A DNA stretch of 64,000 nt from Gemmobacter lanyuensis (GTDB lineage: Bacteria > Pseudomonadota > Alphaproteobacteria > Rhodobacterales > Rhodobacteraceae), in the NCBI RefSeq assembly GCF_014652355.1, contig NZ_BMYQ01000001.1:370180-434179 (forward strand), given 5' to 3'. The notes below the pieces were generated by a model that saw only the letters and a list, made by a program, of their open reading frames with translations, ran no database searches and was not told where the DNA came from. The translations under genes were made by a program, and so were the position numbers. Positions 9,632 through 16,872 of the stretch are shown one piece after another; within the stretch, counting starts at the first letter, position 1, and each line of letters starts with the position of its first letter.

Positions 9632-10084
9632 ATGAACCGTTTGACCATTGCCCTTTGCCTATCGCTTCTGACCACGCCGGTTCTGGCGGTGCAGCCCGAT
9701 GAAATCTTGCCCGACCCCGCGCTCGAGGCGAGGGCGCGCGAGATTTCCAAGCTGCTGCGCTGCCCGGTCTGCCAGGGCGAAAACATCGACGATTCCAACG
9801 CCGACATCAGCCGTGACCTGCGGCTGATGGTGCGCGAACGGCTGCTTGCAGGCGATTCCAACGACGCGGTGGTGGATTATGTCGTGGATCGCTACGGCGA
9901 ATTCGTGCTCTTTGAACCCCGCGCAACCGGGGCGAACCTGCTCCTCTGGCTGGCCGGGCCGGGGATGCTGATCCTCGGCGGCGGTATCGCCTTCCTCTGG
10001 GTTCGCAGCCGCCGCAACGCCGGCGCCCCTGCTGCCCTGACGCCCGAGGAAGAGGCCCGCCTGCGCGAAATCCTCAAGGAATGA
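9632..10084 (+). CDS. ccmH: cytochrome c-type biogenesis protein CcmH
   Basis: A 150-residue membrane-anchored thioredox protein. A signal peptide (residues 1 to about 19, cleaving after VLA) is followed by the LRCPVCQ motif with Cys44 and Cys47, which reduces the apocytochrome CXXCH thiols. A single transmembrane helix lies at about 100-125 and a short cytoplasmic tail follows. It corresponds to the short form (Ccl2/CycL), without the C-terminal TPR part that in this group is a separate CcmI. It starts 4 bases after ccmF and is certainly cotranscribed with it. Confidence 0.96.
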   Translation: MNRLTIALCLSLLTTPVLAVQPDEILPDPALEARAREISKLLRCPVCQGENIDDSNADISRDLRLMVRERLLAGDSNDAVVDYVVDRYGEFVLFEPRATGANLLLWLAGPGMLILGGGIAFLWVRSRRNAGAPAALTPEEEARLREILKE

Positions 10085-10098
10085 CGTGCCGTCCCGCT

Positions 10099-10132
10099 TG
10101 CTGCGACCGAAGGCAAAGCTAAGGTCGCAGCA
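10099..10132. promoter_or_regulatory. perfect 10-bp inverted repeat between ccmH and the PaaG-like gene
   Basis: TGCTGCGACC and GGTCGCAGCA flank a 14-base spacer and end 17 bases before the next start codon. No T run follows. It may be an operator for the hydratase gene or a weak terminator of ccmFH. Confidence 0.45.
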
Positions 10133-10149
10133 GCACATGGGAGACAGCG

Positions 10150-10923
10150 ATGAACCCGATCCTCTATGATCTGACCGCCGGGGTGGCGACGATCACCCTC
10201 AACCGCCCCGAGGTGATGAACGCCCTCTCGGGCGCTCTGCGGCGCGCGCTTCTGGAGGCGATCCGCCGCGCGGAATCCGAGGCGCGGGTGATCGTCCTGA
10301 CCGGTGCCGGACGTGCCTTCTGTTCCGGTCAGGATCTGGCCGACGCCCAGGGCTTCGGTGCCGAAGTGCCCTTCGAGCAGCTGCTGAATGAGGAATATGT
10401 CCCGCTTCTGAATGCGATCTATGATTGCCCGCTGCCCACCATCGCCGCCGTCAATGGCGCGGCGGCCGGGGCGGGGGCCAATCTCGCGCTCGCCGCCGAT
10501 GTGGTGATCGCCGCCGAAAGCGCCAGCTTTGTTCAGGCATTCACCCGCATCGGCCTGATCCCCGATGCCGGGGGCAGCTGGTGGCTGCCCCGCCAGATTG
10601 GCGCCGCCCGCGCCATGGGCGCCTGCCTCTTCGCCGACCGGATCACCGCCCGGCAGGCCGAAAGCTGGGGCATGATCTATGAAACGGTCCCGGATGCCGC
10701 ATTCGCATCCCATATCGCCGCTCGCGCCGCCCATCTGGCGCAAGGCCCGACTGCGGCCTATCGCGCGGTGAAACAGGCGCTTCGGCAATCGCTCTCGAAC
10801 GATCTGCCCACCCAACTCGCCCTCGAAGCCCAGCTTCAGGGCCAGGTCGGCCGCAGGCAGGACTTCCGCGAAGGCGTCGCGGCGTTCCTCGAAAAGCGGC
10901 CTGCCAAATTCACGGGGCGCTGA
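10150..10923 (+). CDS. enoyl-CoA hydratase/isomerase, PaaG-like
   Basis: A 257-residue crotonase-family enzyme. The oxyanion-hole segments are AGRAFCSGQDLAD (about 56-68) and AAVNGAAAGAGANLALAADV. The stretch TRIGLIPDAGGSWWLPRQIGAARAMG closely follows PaaG (1,2-epoxyphenylacetyl-CoA isomerase) of the phenylacetate pathway, as do the SGQDL tetrad and the C-terminal FREGVAAFLEKR...FTGR ending. No other paa genes are present here, so a role in general acyl-CoA metabolism is equally possible. Ribosome-binding site GGGAGA lies before the ATG. A strong bidirectional terminator follows. Confidence 0.85.
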   Translation: MNPILYDLTAGVATITLNRPEVMNALSGALRRALLEAIRRAESEARVIVLTGAGRAFCSGQDLADAQGFGAEVPFEQLLNEEYVPLLNAIYDCPLPTIAAVNGAAAGAGANLALAADVVIAAESASFVQAFTRIGLIPDAGGSWWLPRQIGAARAMGACLFADRITARQAESWGMIYETVPDAAFASHIAARAAHLAQGPTAAYRAVKQALRQSLSNDLPTQLALEAQLQGQVGRRQDFREGVAAFLEKRPAKFTGR

Positions 10924-10929
10924 ATCAAA

Positions 10930-10956
10930 AAGGCCCCCGGACGCACCGGGGGCCTT
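10930..10956. terminator. bidirectional terminator between the PaaG-like gene and ilvN
   Basis: An 11-bp perfect stem, AAGGCCCCCGG with CCGGGGGCCTT, has an ACGCA loop. It is flanked by A residues on one side and T residues on the other, so it can end both convergent transcripts. Confidence 0.8.
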
Positions 10957-10963
10957 TCGCGTC

Positions 10964-11524
10964 TCACAGGCCGCGCGCCAGCGCTGCAACCCCGGTCCGC
11001 GCCACCTCGCGCAGCCCCAGGGGCCGCATCAGATCGGCAAAGGCGTCGATCTTGTCCGGCGTCCCGGTCATCTCAAAGACAAAGCTTTCCAGCGTCGAAT
11101 CCACCACATTGGCGCGGAAGATCTCGGCCAGACGCAGCGCCTCGATGCGCGACTCGCCCTTGCCCGCGACCTTGATCAGCGCCAGCTCCCGCTGCACCGC
11201 CGGCCCCTCCACCGTCAGGTCATGCACCTCATGCACCGGCACCAGACGGCCCAGCTGCGCCTTGATCTGCTCGATCACCTGCGGCGTGCCGCGCGTCACG
11301 ATGGTGATGCGCGACCGATGCCCCGCATGATCCACCTCCGCCACGGTCAGGCTGTCGATGTTGTAACCGCGGCCCGAAAACAGCCCGATCACCCGCGCCA
11401 GAACGCCGCTTTCATTGGCCACGATCACCGCTAGCGTATGGCTTTCGATCACCTCGGCATAAGGATCGCGGAGGTCATAGGCAGAATGGCTCGTCGAGCC
11501 TTTTTTGATGTTGAGCGCCGACAT
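10964..11524 (-). CDS. ilvN: acetolactate synthase small (regulatory) subunit
   Basis: A 186-residue regulatory subunit of acetohydroxyacid synthase. An N-terminal ACT domain (about 28-100; HTLAVIVANESGVLARVIGLFSGRGYNIDSL, here in pieces) binds valine for feedback control, and a second ACT-like C-terminal domain follows (about 105-180). The start MSALNIKKGS has the ribosome-binding site AGGGAGG. The reading frame extends 13 codons further but without support. It follows ilvB on the same strand with a 75-base gap that holds repeat copy D. Confidence 0.95.
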   Translation of the reverse strand: MSALNIKKGSTSHSAYDLRDPYAEVIESHTLAVIVANESGVLARVIGLFSGRGYNIDSLTVAEVDHAGHRSRITIVTRGTPQVIEQIKAQLGRLVPVHEVHDLTVEGPAVQRELALIKVAGKGESRIEALRLAEIFRANVVDSTLESFVFEMTGTPDKIDAFADLMRPLGLREVARTGVAALARGL

Positions 11525-11538
11525 CCGGCCCTCCCTTC

Positions 11539-11590
11539 CATTTTCTGTCTGAAAATATCCCACGGGGGTCCGGGGGTGTGAAACCCCCGG
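11539..11590 (-). repeat. dispersed hairpin repeat, copy D
   Basis: Read on the minus strand, the hairpin CCGGGGG/CCCCCGG (11570-11590) is followed by GGGATATTTTCAGACAGAAA. It lies between ilvB and ilvN, just after the ilvB stop codon, and may lower ilvN expression relative to ilvB. Confidence 0.6.
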
Positions 11591-11599
11591 TGCGACGAC

Positions 11600-13369
11600 T
11601 TACACCAGAACGGCACCACCGGCCTTGATCACGCCCTGCGTCTCCGCCTCGCCCAGCAGCATCTCGTTATGCGGCTTGCCCGAGGGGATCATTGGGAAGC
11701 AGTTCTCATGCTTCTCGACAAGGCAATCAAAGATCACCGGGCCGTCGTAGCGGATCATCTCCATGATCGCGTCATCCAGATCCTTCGGATCCTCGCATTT
11801 GATGCCCTTGCAGCCAAAGGCCTCGGCAAGCTTCACGAAATCGGGCAGGCTCTCGCTCCAGCTGTGGCTGTAGCGCTCGCCATGCAGCAACTCCTGCCAC
11901 TGGCGCACCATGCCCAGACGTTCGTTGTTCAGGATGAACTGCTTCACGGGCGCGCGGAACTGCATGGCGGTGCCCATTTCCTGCATGTTCATCAGCCAGC
12001 TGGCTTCCCCGGCAACATTGATGACCAGCGCTTCCGGATGGGCGATCTGCACACCGATCGAGGCGGGCAGGCCATAGCCCATCGTGCCCAGACCGCCGCT
12101 CGTCATCCAGCGGTTCGGCGCCTCGAAGCCCAGGAATTGTGCGGCCCACATCTGGTGCTGGCCCACCTCGGTGGTGATGTAACGGTCCATGCCCTTGGTC
12201 AGGGCTTCCAGGCGCTGCAGCGCATATTGCGGCTTGATGGTCTTCTCGCTCGGCTTGTAGTCGAGGCAATTGACCGCCTTCCATTCGGCGATCTGCTTCC
12301 ACCACTTGGCAAGGCCCTCTTTGTTGACCTTCCGCCCGCGCGATTTCCAGATCCGCAGCAGGTCTTCCAGCACATGGCCCACATCGCCCACGATCGGCAC
12401 GTCGACGCGAATGACCTTGTTGATCGAGGACGGGTCGATGTCGATATGCGCCTTCACCGAATGGGGGCTGAAATCCGCCACGCGGCCTGTGATGCGGTCA
12501 TCGAACCGCGCGCCGATGTTGATCATCAGGTCGCAGCCATGCATGGCGAGGTTGGCCTCATAAAGGCCGTGCATCCCCAGCATGCCGAGCCAGCTCTTGC
12601 CGCTGGCCGGATAGGCACCCAGCCCCATCAGGGTCGAGGTGATCGGGAAGCCCGTGGCCTCGACCAGCTCGCGCAGAAGCTGGCTTGCCGCAGGGCCCGA
12701 GTTGATGACGCCGCCGCCGGTATAGAACACCGGACGTTCTGCGGTTTCCAACAGCTCGACCAGACGGGTGATCGCCTCCACATCGCCCTTCACCTTGGGC
12801 TGGTAATGCGGAACCTTGATCTTTTCCTTCGTCACATATTCCGAGGTGGCGAATTGCACATCTTTCGGAATGTCGATCAGCACCGGCCCCGGACGGCCCG
12901 AGGTCGCCACATGGAAGGCGGTATGGATGGTTTCGGCCAGCTGCGCCGTATCGCGCACCAGCCAGTTCATCTTGGTGCAGGGGCGGGTGATGCCCACGGT
13001 GTCAGCTTCCTGGAAACCGTCGGTCCCGATCATGAAGGTCGGCACCTGGCCCGACAGCACCACCAGCGGGATCGAATCGAGCAGCGCATCCGTCAGCCCG
13101 GTCACCGCATTGGTGGCACCGGGGCCAGAGGTCACCAGCGCCACCCCGGGTTTCCCGGTCGAGCGGGCATAGCCCTCGGCCATGTGGATGGCGCCCTGTT
13201 CGTGGCGGACAAGGACGTGGCGGATGTCGTTCTGAAGGAAGATCTCGTCATAGATCGGAAGGACGGCTCCGCCGGGGTAGCCGAAGACCACCTCAACCCC
13301 CTGATCCTTCAGCGCCTTCACGATCATCTTTGCGCCGGTCATGGCGCTCGCATTCGCCTTGGTCATCAT
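11600..13369 (-). CDS. ilvB: acetolactate synthase large (catalytic) subunit
   Basis: A 589-residue thiamine-diphosphate enzyme making 2-acetolactate or 2-aceto-2-hydroxybutyrate for valine, leucine and isoleucine synthesis. The N-terminal ThDP domain has VVFGYPGGAVLPIYDE and the catalytic glutamate in LVRHEQGAIHMAEGYA. A central FAD-binding domain and a C-terminal ThDP domain follow. The metal-binding motif, usually GDGSF, reads here VAGEASWLMN (Glu455), then LNNERLGMVRQWQ. Two consecutive ATGs (13369 and 13366) follow the ribosome-binding site AAGGAAG, and the second has the better spacing. A leader peptide and attenuator lie directly upstream. Confidence 0.95.
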   Translation of the reverse strand: MMTKANASAMTGAKMIVKALKDQGVEVVFGYPGGAVLPIYDEIFLQNDIRHVLVRHEQGAIHMAEGYARSTGKPGVALVTSGPGATNAVTGLTDALLDSIPLVVLSGQVPTFMIGTDGFQEADTVGITRPCTKMNWLVRDTAQLAETIHTAFHVATSGRPGPVLIDIPKDVQFATSEYVTKEKIKVPHYQPKVKGDVEAITRLVELLETAERPVFYTGGGVINSGPAASQLLRELVEATGFPITSTLMGLGAYPASGKSWLGMLGMHGLYEANLAMHGCDLMINIGARFDDRITGRVADFSPHSVKAHIDIDPSSINKVIRVDVPIVGDVGHVLEDLLRIWKSRGRKVNKEGLAKWWKQIAEWKAVNCLDYKPSEKTIKPQYALQRLEALTKGMDRYITTEVGQHQMWAAQFLGFEAPNRWMTSGGLGTMGYGLPASIGVQIAHPEALVINVAGEASWLMNMQEMGTAMQFRAPVKQFILNNERLGMVRQWQELLHGERYSHSWSESLPDFVKLAEAFGCKGIKCEDPKDLDDAIMEMIRYDGPVIFDCLVEKHENCFPMIPSGKPHNEMLLGEAETQGVIKAGGAVLV

Positions 13370-13411
13370 TTCTTCCTTTTCGCCGCCTCGCCGCGGCCCG
13401 TTCGGGTCATG

Positions 13412-13442
13412 AAAAAGCCCCCGGAGCTTTCACTCGGGGGGC
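13412..13442 (-). terminator. attenuator terminator of ilvBN
   Basis: On the minus strand, GCCCCCCGAG-TGAAAG-CTCCGGGGGC forms a 10-bp stem with one mismatch, followed by five T residues (13416-13412). It sits between the leader peptide and ilvB. Its 5' arm overlaps CCATGCGCC (13448-13440), which is perfectly complementary to GGCGCATGG (13485-13477) inside the leader peptide gene, giving a mutually exclusive antiterminator. Confidence 0.85.
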
Positions 13443-13468
13443 GCATGGTTGAACCGGATGGTCTGCCG

Positions 13469-13516
13469 TTACCGGCCCATGCGCCTGTTCCCTACGATGA
13501 CAAGAAGCGAAGGCAT
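13469..13516 (-). CDS. ilvBN leader peptide
   Basis: A 15-residue peptide, MPSLLVIVGNRRMGR, with ribosome-binding site AAGGAGA 7 bases before the ATG. Five consecutive control codons (Leu-Leu-Val-Ile-Val) cover all three end products of the pathway. A ribosome stalled there would leave GGCGCATGG (13485-13477) free to pair with the 5' side of the downstream terminator. A ribosome that reaches the stop codon covers it and lets the terminator form. This is the classic attenuation design for branched-chain amino acid operons. Confidence 0.85.
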   Translation of the reverse strand: MPSLLVIVGNRRMGR

Positions 13517-13749
13517 TTCGCGTCTCCTTGGGCTTTATCCAGTGCGCCGGACATTATGGGCGCGCGTCGGGGTGGTCAATGGCAAATCGGCGCCAAAAGT
13601 GTCGCAGCTGGCCGAAAACTTGAACTTTTATTTCTTCTGGCGGGGTCGTTCCCGCAACAAGCGGAAAATCTGCTCCGCTTCTCTGCGATGCAATGGCCGA
13701 TTCGGCCCTATTTGCCCCATCAGGGCCGCAGGCGATGACCCCAGACAGC

Positions 13750-13776
13750 AAAACGCCGCGCGGGTTTCGCGCGGCG
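13750..13776 (-). terminator. terminator after bpt
   Basis: The minus-strand stem CGCCGCGCG/CGCGCGGCG with a five-base loop is followed by TTTT. It ends the bpt transcript before the ilv leader region. Confidence 0.75.
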
Positions 13777-13798
13777 GGTCGGCAGGGAAAAACAGGGA

Positions 13799-14635
13799 TC
13801 AGTCCGTCATGGGGCGCGCTTCGGGAAGGGCGATCCGCGCCACCTGTTCGGCGATCGGATCGACCGAGAGGGGATGCAGCTCGGCCGTGTGATCCTCGGG
13901 GCTGCCGAGATCCTGCCACTGGCCGCCCTTGTAGATCTCCAAAGCGTTGAACCGGGCCTTGTAGCCCATCTTGCGGCTACCCGGCACCCAATAGCCGAGA
14001 TACACATAAGGCAGACCGGCCTCGCGCGCGATCTGCACATGATCGAGGATCAGGAAGGTGCCAAGGCTGTGCTCCAGCAGGGCCGGGTCATAAAAGCTGT
14101 AGACCATCGACAGCCCGTCATCAAAGACATCGGTCAGGCTGACCGCGGCCAGCGGGCGGCCCTGTTCATCGCCTTGTGCGGGGCGCGAATATTCGATCAC
14201 CCGCGACCGGATCGGCGTTTCCTCGATCATGGCCGCGAATTCGAAGATATCCATATCGGCCATGCCGCCATCGGCATGGCGATGGTCCAAGTAACGCCGG
14301 AAGAGCGCATATTGATCTTCCGTGGCCCAGGGGCTGGTGGCGTTGCGGCGCAGGTCGGCATTGCGGCGCAGGACGCGGCGCTGGGTCCGGTTCGGTTCAA
14401 AATCCGCAACCCGGATGCGTGCCGAAAGACAGGCCGAACATTCCGCGCAAGAGGGGCGGTAAAGCACATTCTGGCTGCGCCGGAATCCCTGCTTGGACAG
14501 CGCGTCATTCAACCGCTGTGCATGGTCGCCCTGCAAGGCCGTGAACAGCTTCCGCTCCATCCGCCCGTCCAGATACGGGCAAGGCTGCGGGGCCGTCACA
14601 TAGAATTGCGGCGCAATGGGAAGGGTGTGTCTCAT
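13799..14635 (-). CDS. bpt: aspartate/glutamate leucyltransferase (arginyltransferase family)
   Basis: A 278-residue aminoacyl-tRNA--protein transferase of the ATE family. In bacteria this type (Bpt) adds leucine to N-terminal Asp or Glu, creating an N-degron read by ClpS/ClpAP. The N-terminal half has the cysteine-rich block [19 protein letters not shown]. The C-terminal GNAT-like half has [19 protein letters not shown] and [20 protein letters not shown]. The start [14 protein letters not shown] matches family N-termini. An in-frame 61-codon upstream extension lacks similarity and was left out. Confidence 0.94.
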   Translation of the reverse strand: MRHTLPIAPQFYVTAPQPCPYLDGRMERKLFTALQGDHAQRLNDALSKQGFRRSQNVLYRPSCAECSACLSARIRVADFEPNRTQRRVLRRNADLRRNATSPWATEDQYALFRRYLDHRHADGGMADMDIFEFAAMIEETPIRSRVIEYSRPAQGDEQGRPLAAVSLTDVFDDGLSMVYSFYDPALLEHSLGTFLILDHVQIAREAGLPYVYLGYWVPGSRKMGYKARFNALEIYKGGQWQDLGSPEDHTAELHPLSVDPIAEQVARIALPEARPMTD

Positions 14636-14768
14636 GTCCGAGCAGCAGGCCTGTTTGGCCGGAAGGTTAGCAAGCAGGGCGCCTGTCGCCAAGCGCCCTG
14701 AAGGGGAAATTCGGGGGGGATGGGCGGGAATTGGTACAATTTCCTGCCTTTTCGCGGCGAGGGTGCGG

Positions 14769-15230
14769 TTAGAACGCCCCGGCGCGCGGGCGGTTGATGG
14801 CCACAGTGCCCAGAACATGGTCGGTCAGGCCCTGCCCACGGGGCGAAAGCATCATCAGAAAGACCGATCCGAGCTGTACCAGAAGCGTTCCCACCGAGAG
14901 CGTATAGCCCAGCGTATGCAGCAGGGCATGGCCCAGATCAAAAGTCTCGCCGTAGCGGGTCAGGAACTGGATGTTCATCAGCCGCATCCCGGGCGTGGCC
15001 GACCGCCCTGCAAGCGTGAAGACACGGTAGAGAAAGCTTACCCCCAGATAGACCACCGGCAGGATAAAAAGGCTCACCCCCAAGGTCAGCACGACGATCA
15101 CGGCCGTGATCAGCGCAATCAGGATGGTGTCGAAGATCCAGGCCATGCCGCGCTTGAAGGTCACGCCGGCATAGAATTCGGGCTGGCTGTAGGGGTCGGG
15201 CAGGCGGGGCAGGTCGGTCTGGGCGAACAT
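14769..15230 (-). CDS. RDD family membrane protein
   Basis: A 153-residue inner-membrane protein with the RDD domain. It has three hydrophobic segments (about 33-52, 53-70 and 108-128), the [17 protein letters not shown] block with its Arg-Asp pair, and [24 protein letters not shown] proteins are often implicated in ion or small-molecule transport, but the substrate is unknown. It lies about 80 bases downstream of the DUF2852 gene on the same strand. Confidence 0.88.
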   Translation of the reverse strand: MFAQTDLPRLPDPYSQPEFYAGVTFKRGMAWIFDTILIALITAVIVVLTLGVSLFILPVVYLGVSFLYRVFTLAGRSATPGMRLMNIQFLTRYGETFDLGHALLHTLGYTLSVGTLLVQLGSVFLMMLSPRGQGLTDHVLGTVAINRPRAGAF

Positions 15231-15310
15231 CGGGGCGCACTCATGCTGGGGTGGGGGACGCGGAATTGGGCGGGGCAGGGGCCGGATCGGCCCCCGCCGG
15301 AAGGCACGGC

Positions 15311-15772
15311 TCAGGCCTGCGGCTCGCCCTCGGGGGCTTGCGCGGCGCGGCGGGCGCGGTCATCCATGAAGCTGTCGAATTCCTGCTTGTCCTTTGCATC
15401 GCGCAGACGCTGCAGGAAGCCCTCAAAGGCCTGCTGTTCATCTTCCAGACGTTTCAGCGTTTCGGCCTTGTAGGCGTCAAAGGCGCTGTTGCCCGAAGAG
15501 CGGAAGGCAGCCCGGTTGAAGGACGGGTGGCCGGCGTTGCGGTGACGGCAAAACATGCGGAAATCTCCATCTTTGCGGAAGGTTGACCCCTTGAACCGGC
15601 GGGTCACGATCATGAAGCCCAGAAGCGCCAGCCCGACGGGCCAGAACACCACAAAGCTCAGGACCATCGTGGCGATCCAGGCCATGCGGCCGCGATCGTC
15701 CAGCCAAGCCTCGGCCCGGCGCAAGAGGTTCAGGGGGCCGCCTGTCGCGGCTGCGGGGAAAGCGGTCTGCAT
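15311..15772 (-). CDS. DUF2852 domain-containing membrane protein
   Basis: A 153-residue protein with one strong transmembrane stretch (MAWIATMVLSFVVFWPVGLA and the following residues, about 29-56) and a charged helical C-terminus (GNSAFDAYKAETLKRLEDEQ through FDSFMDDRARRAAQ). This matches DUF2852, an alphaproteobacterial family of unknown function. The start MQTAFP has ribosome-binding site GGGAG at good spacing. A longer in-frame N-terminus would run over the palindrome at 15798-15816 and is unlikely. The C-terminal region is probably coiled-coil. Confidence 0.85.
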   Translation of the reverse strand: MQTAFPAAATGGPLNLLRRAEAWLDDRGRMAWIATMVLSFVVFWPVGLALLGFMIVTRRFKGSTFRKDGDFRMFCRHRNAGHPSFNRAAFRSSGNSAFDAYKAETLKRLEDEQQAFEGFLQRLRDAKDKQEFDSFMDDRARRAAQAPEGEPQA

Positions 15773-15797
15773 TGCGGGTCTCCCGTTGGGGTTGCGT

Positions 15798-15816
15798 ATG
15801 TGAATGTCTTTCACAT
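15798..15816. promoter_or_regulatory. palindrome ATGTGAA-N5-TTCACAT, upstream of the DUF2852 gene
   Basis: A perfect 7-bp inverted repeat with a 5-base centre lies 26 bases before the DUF2852 start codon. It has the same architecture as the palindrome at 15857-15875 (TGT-N11-ACA), 59 bases away. It looks like a protein-binding operator. The cognate regulator is unknown. Confidence 0.55.
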
Positions 15817-15856
15817 GATGCAAGATGGGATGGCCCGCAGGGGCCTTCAAGGGTCG

Positions 15857-15875
15857 ATGTAAAACATTTTTACAT
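15857..15875. promoter_or_regulatory. palindrome ATGTAAA-N5-TTTACAT
   Basis: The second member of the pair: a perfect 7-bp inverted repeat with the same 5-base spacer, located between the two minus-strand genes. The centre-to-centre distance to the first site is 59 bases, close to a whole number of helical turns. Confidence 0.55.
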
Positions 15876-15880
15876 TCAGC

Positions 15881-15897
15881 GCCGCACCTAGTGCGGC
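15881..15897 (-). terminator. hairpin at the end of the SMR gene
   Basis: GCCGCAC-CTA-GTGCGGC forms a perfect 7-bp stem whose three-base loop is exactly the TAG stop codon of the SMR gene. On the minus strand the AT-rich palindrome at 15857-15875 follows, so it may work as a terminator. Confidence 0.45.
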
Positions 15898-16241
15898 ACG
15901 CTTTTCGACAGCGTGTTGATGACCACGACCCCCGCGATGATCAGCGCAAGCCCCGCAATGGCCCAGAAGTCGAGCGTCTGGCGGAAGACCGCGAAATTCA
16001 GCGCGGCGATGAAGACGATGCCCAGCCCGCTCCAGAGCGCATAGACGATGCCCACCGGCAGGACCGAGGTGATGATCGCAAGGCAATAGAAGGCCACGCC
16101 ATAGCAGGCGGCCATGCCCAGCGTGGGCAGCAACCGGGTGAATTGCGCGGTCTGGGCCAGCAGGGTGGTGCCCGCGACCTCAAAGGCGATGGCGATGGCG
16201 AGGATGGAATAGGTGGCGGTCGAGGTGGTGGGGGTAAACAT
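15888..16241 (-). CDS. small multidrug resistance (SMR/EmrE) family efflux transporter
   Basis: A 117-residue four-helix membrane protein of the EmrE type, exporting cationic drugs or related compounds in exchange for protons. The essential glutamate of helix 1 is Glu21 (AIAFEVAGTTLL), and the dimer motif WSGLGIVFIA is in helix 3. Its ATG overlaps the TGA of the upstream TetR gene by one base (TGATG, 16243-16239), so translation is coupled. A self-regulated regulator/pump operon is the clear reading. Quaternary ammonium compounds are a plausible inducer, by family analogy only. Confidence 0.93.
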   Translation of the reverse strand: MFTPTTSTATYSILAIAIAFEVAGTTLLAQTAQFTRLLPTLGMAACYGVAFYCLAIITSVLPVGIVYALWSGLGIVFIAALNFAVFRQTLDFWAIAGLALIIAGVVVINTLSKSVPH

Positions 16242-16795
16242 CACGCAGCGCTCCGGGTCAGGGCGATCAGGCGGGTGCAGAGCGCCGCCGGGGGTTCGGG
16301 GCGGACCTGCCCCTGCAGGGTGGCAAGCCAATGCCCGTCGGTGGCCAGACGCACGATTTCCAGCATCGGGTGAACATCGGTCTCGCAATGACGTTCCAGC
16401 CGTCCGGCCATCCATTGCGCCCAGATGCGGGCCATGCCCGGATCGGTCACGGCCGAAATCGAAAGTGAGGTCCAAGGCGAAAGTCCACCTTCCGGGGTGA
16501 AGGTGCAGCGCACATAGGCGCGGGTGAAGGTGCCAAAGCCACCGTCATCTTCGGCAAGGGCGTGGTCGATGCCCTCGTCGATCCGGTCGATCAGATCGGC
16601 GCAGAGCGCCTCGATCAGCCCCTGTTTCGATCCGAAATGATGGAAAAGGGCGCCTTTGGTGACGCCCGCGCTGTCACAGACGGCGGGCAGCGACAGGGCT
16701 GAAAAGCCATGATCCATAGCCAGACGGGCCGCCGCATCCAGCAGGGCGAGGCGGGTTTGGTCGGGGGTTTTGGGGCGGCGATGGGCCTCGGACAT
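16241..16795 (-). CDS. TetR/AcrR family transcriptional regulator of the SMR pump
   Basis: A 184-residue one-component regulator. The N-terminal helix-turn-helix is plain at about residues 12-58 (LLDAAARLAMDHGFSALSLP followed by SAGVTKGALFHHFGSKQGL). The C-terminal helical domain should bind the inducer. The start MSEAHRRPKT has ribosome-binding site AAGGAA. It is the first gene of an operon with the SMR transporter. Two candidate operators, CATTCC-N4-GGTATGTT and AATACC-N4-GGTATGTT, flank its promoter, which suggests autorepression. Confidence 0.92.
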   Translation of the reverse strand: MSEAHRRPKTPDQTRLALLDAAARLAMDHGFSALSLPAVCDSAGVTKGALFHHFGSKQGLIEALCADLIDRIDEGIDHALAEDDGGFGTFTRAYVRCTFTPEGGLSPWTSLSISAVTDPGMARIWAQWMAGRLERHCETDVHPMLEIVRLATDGHWLATLQGQVRPEPPAALCTRLIALTRSAA

Positions 16796-16801
16796 GGGAA
16801 C

Positions 16802-16818
16802 ATTCCTTGCGGTATGTT
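16802..16818. promoter_or_regulatory. candidate TetR operator 1
   Basis: ATTCC-TTGC-GGTATGTT: half-site GGTATGTT paired with a degenerate partner. It lies between the -10 element and the TetR start codon, so binding would block transcription. Confidence 0.5.
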
Positions 16819-16821
16819 TTT

Positions 16822-16850
16822 TCGCTAAGCCCTGTCGGGGCATCTGTCAA
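16822..16850 (-). promoter_or_regulatory. promoter of the TetR-SMR operon
   Basis: A consensus -35 TTGACA (16850-16845), a 17-base spacer and a weak -10 TAGCGA (16827-16822) on the minus strand. It is framed by the two candidate operators. Confidence 0.55.
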
Positions 16851-16855
16851 GAAAA

Positions 16856-16872
16856 ATACCGCAGGGTATGTT
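16856..16872. promoter_or_regulatory. candidate TetR operator 2
   Basis: ATACC-GCAG-GGTATGTT is a better palindrome than operator 1 with the same 4-base centre and the same GGTATGTT half. It lies just upstream of the -35 element and touches the end of the YbaK gene. Confidence 0.5.

Noticed and set aside
14636-14818. Upstream extension of bpt by 61 codons
   Set aside because: The extension has no similarity to the family, whose proteins start near MRHT; it lies in the gap to the RDD gene.
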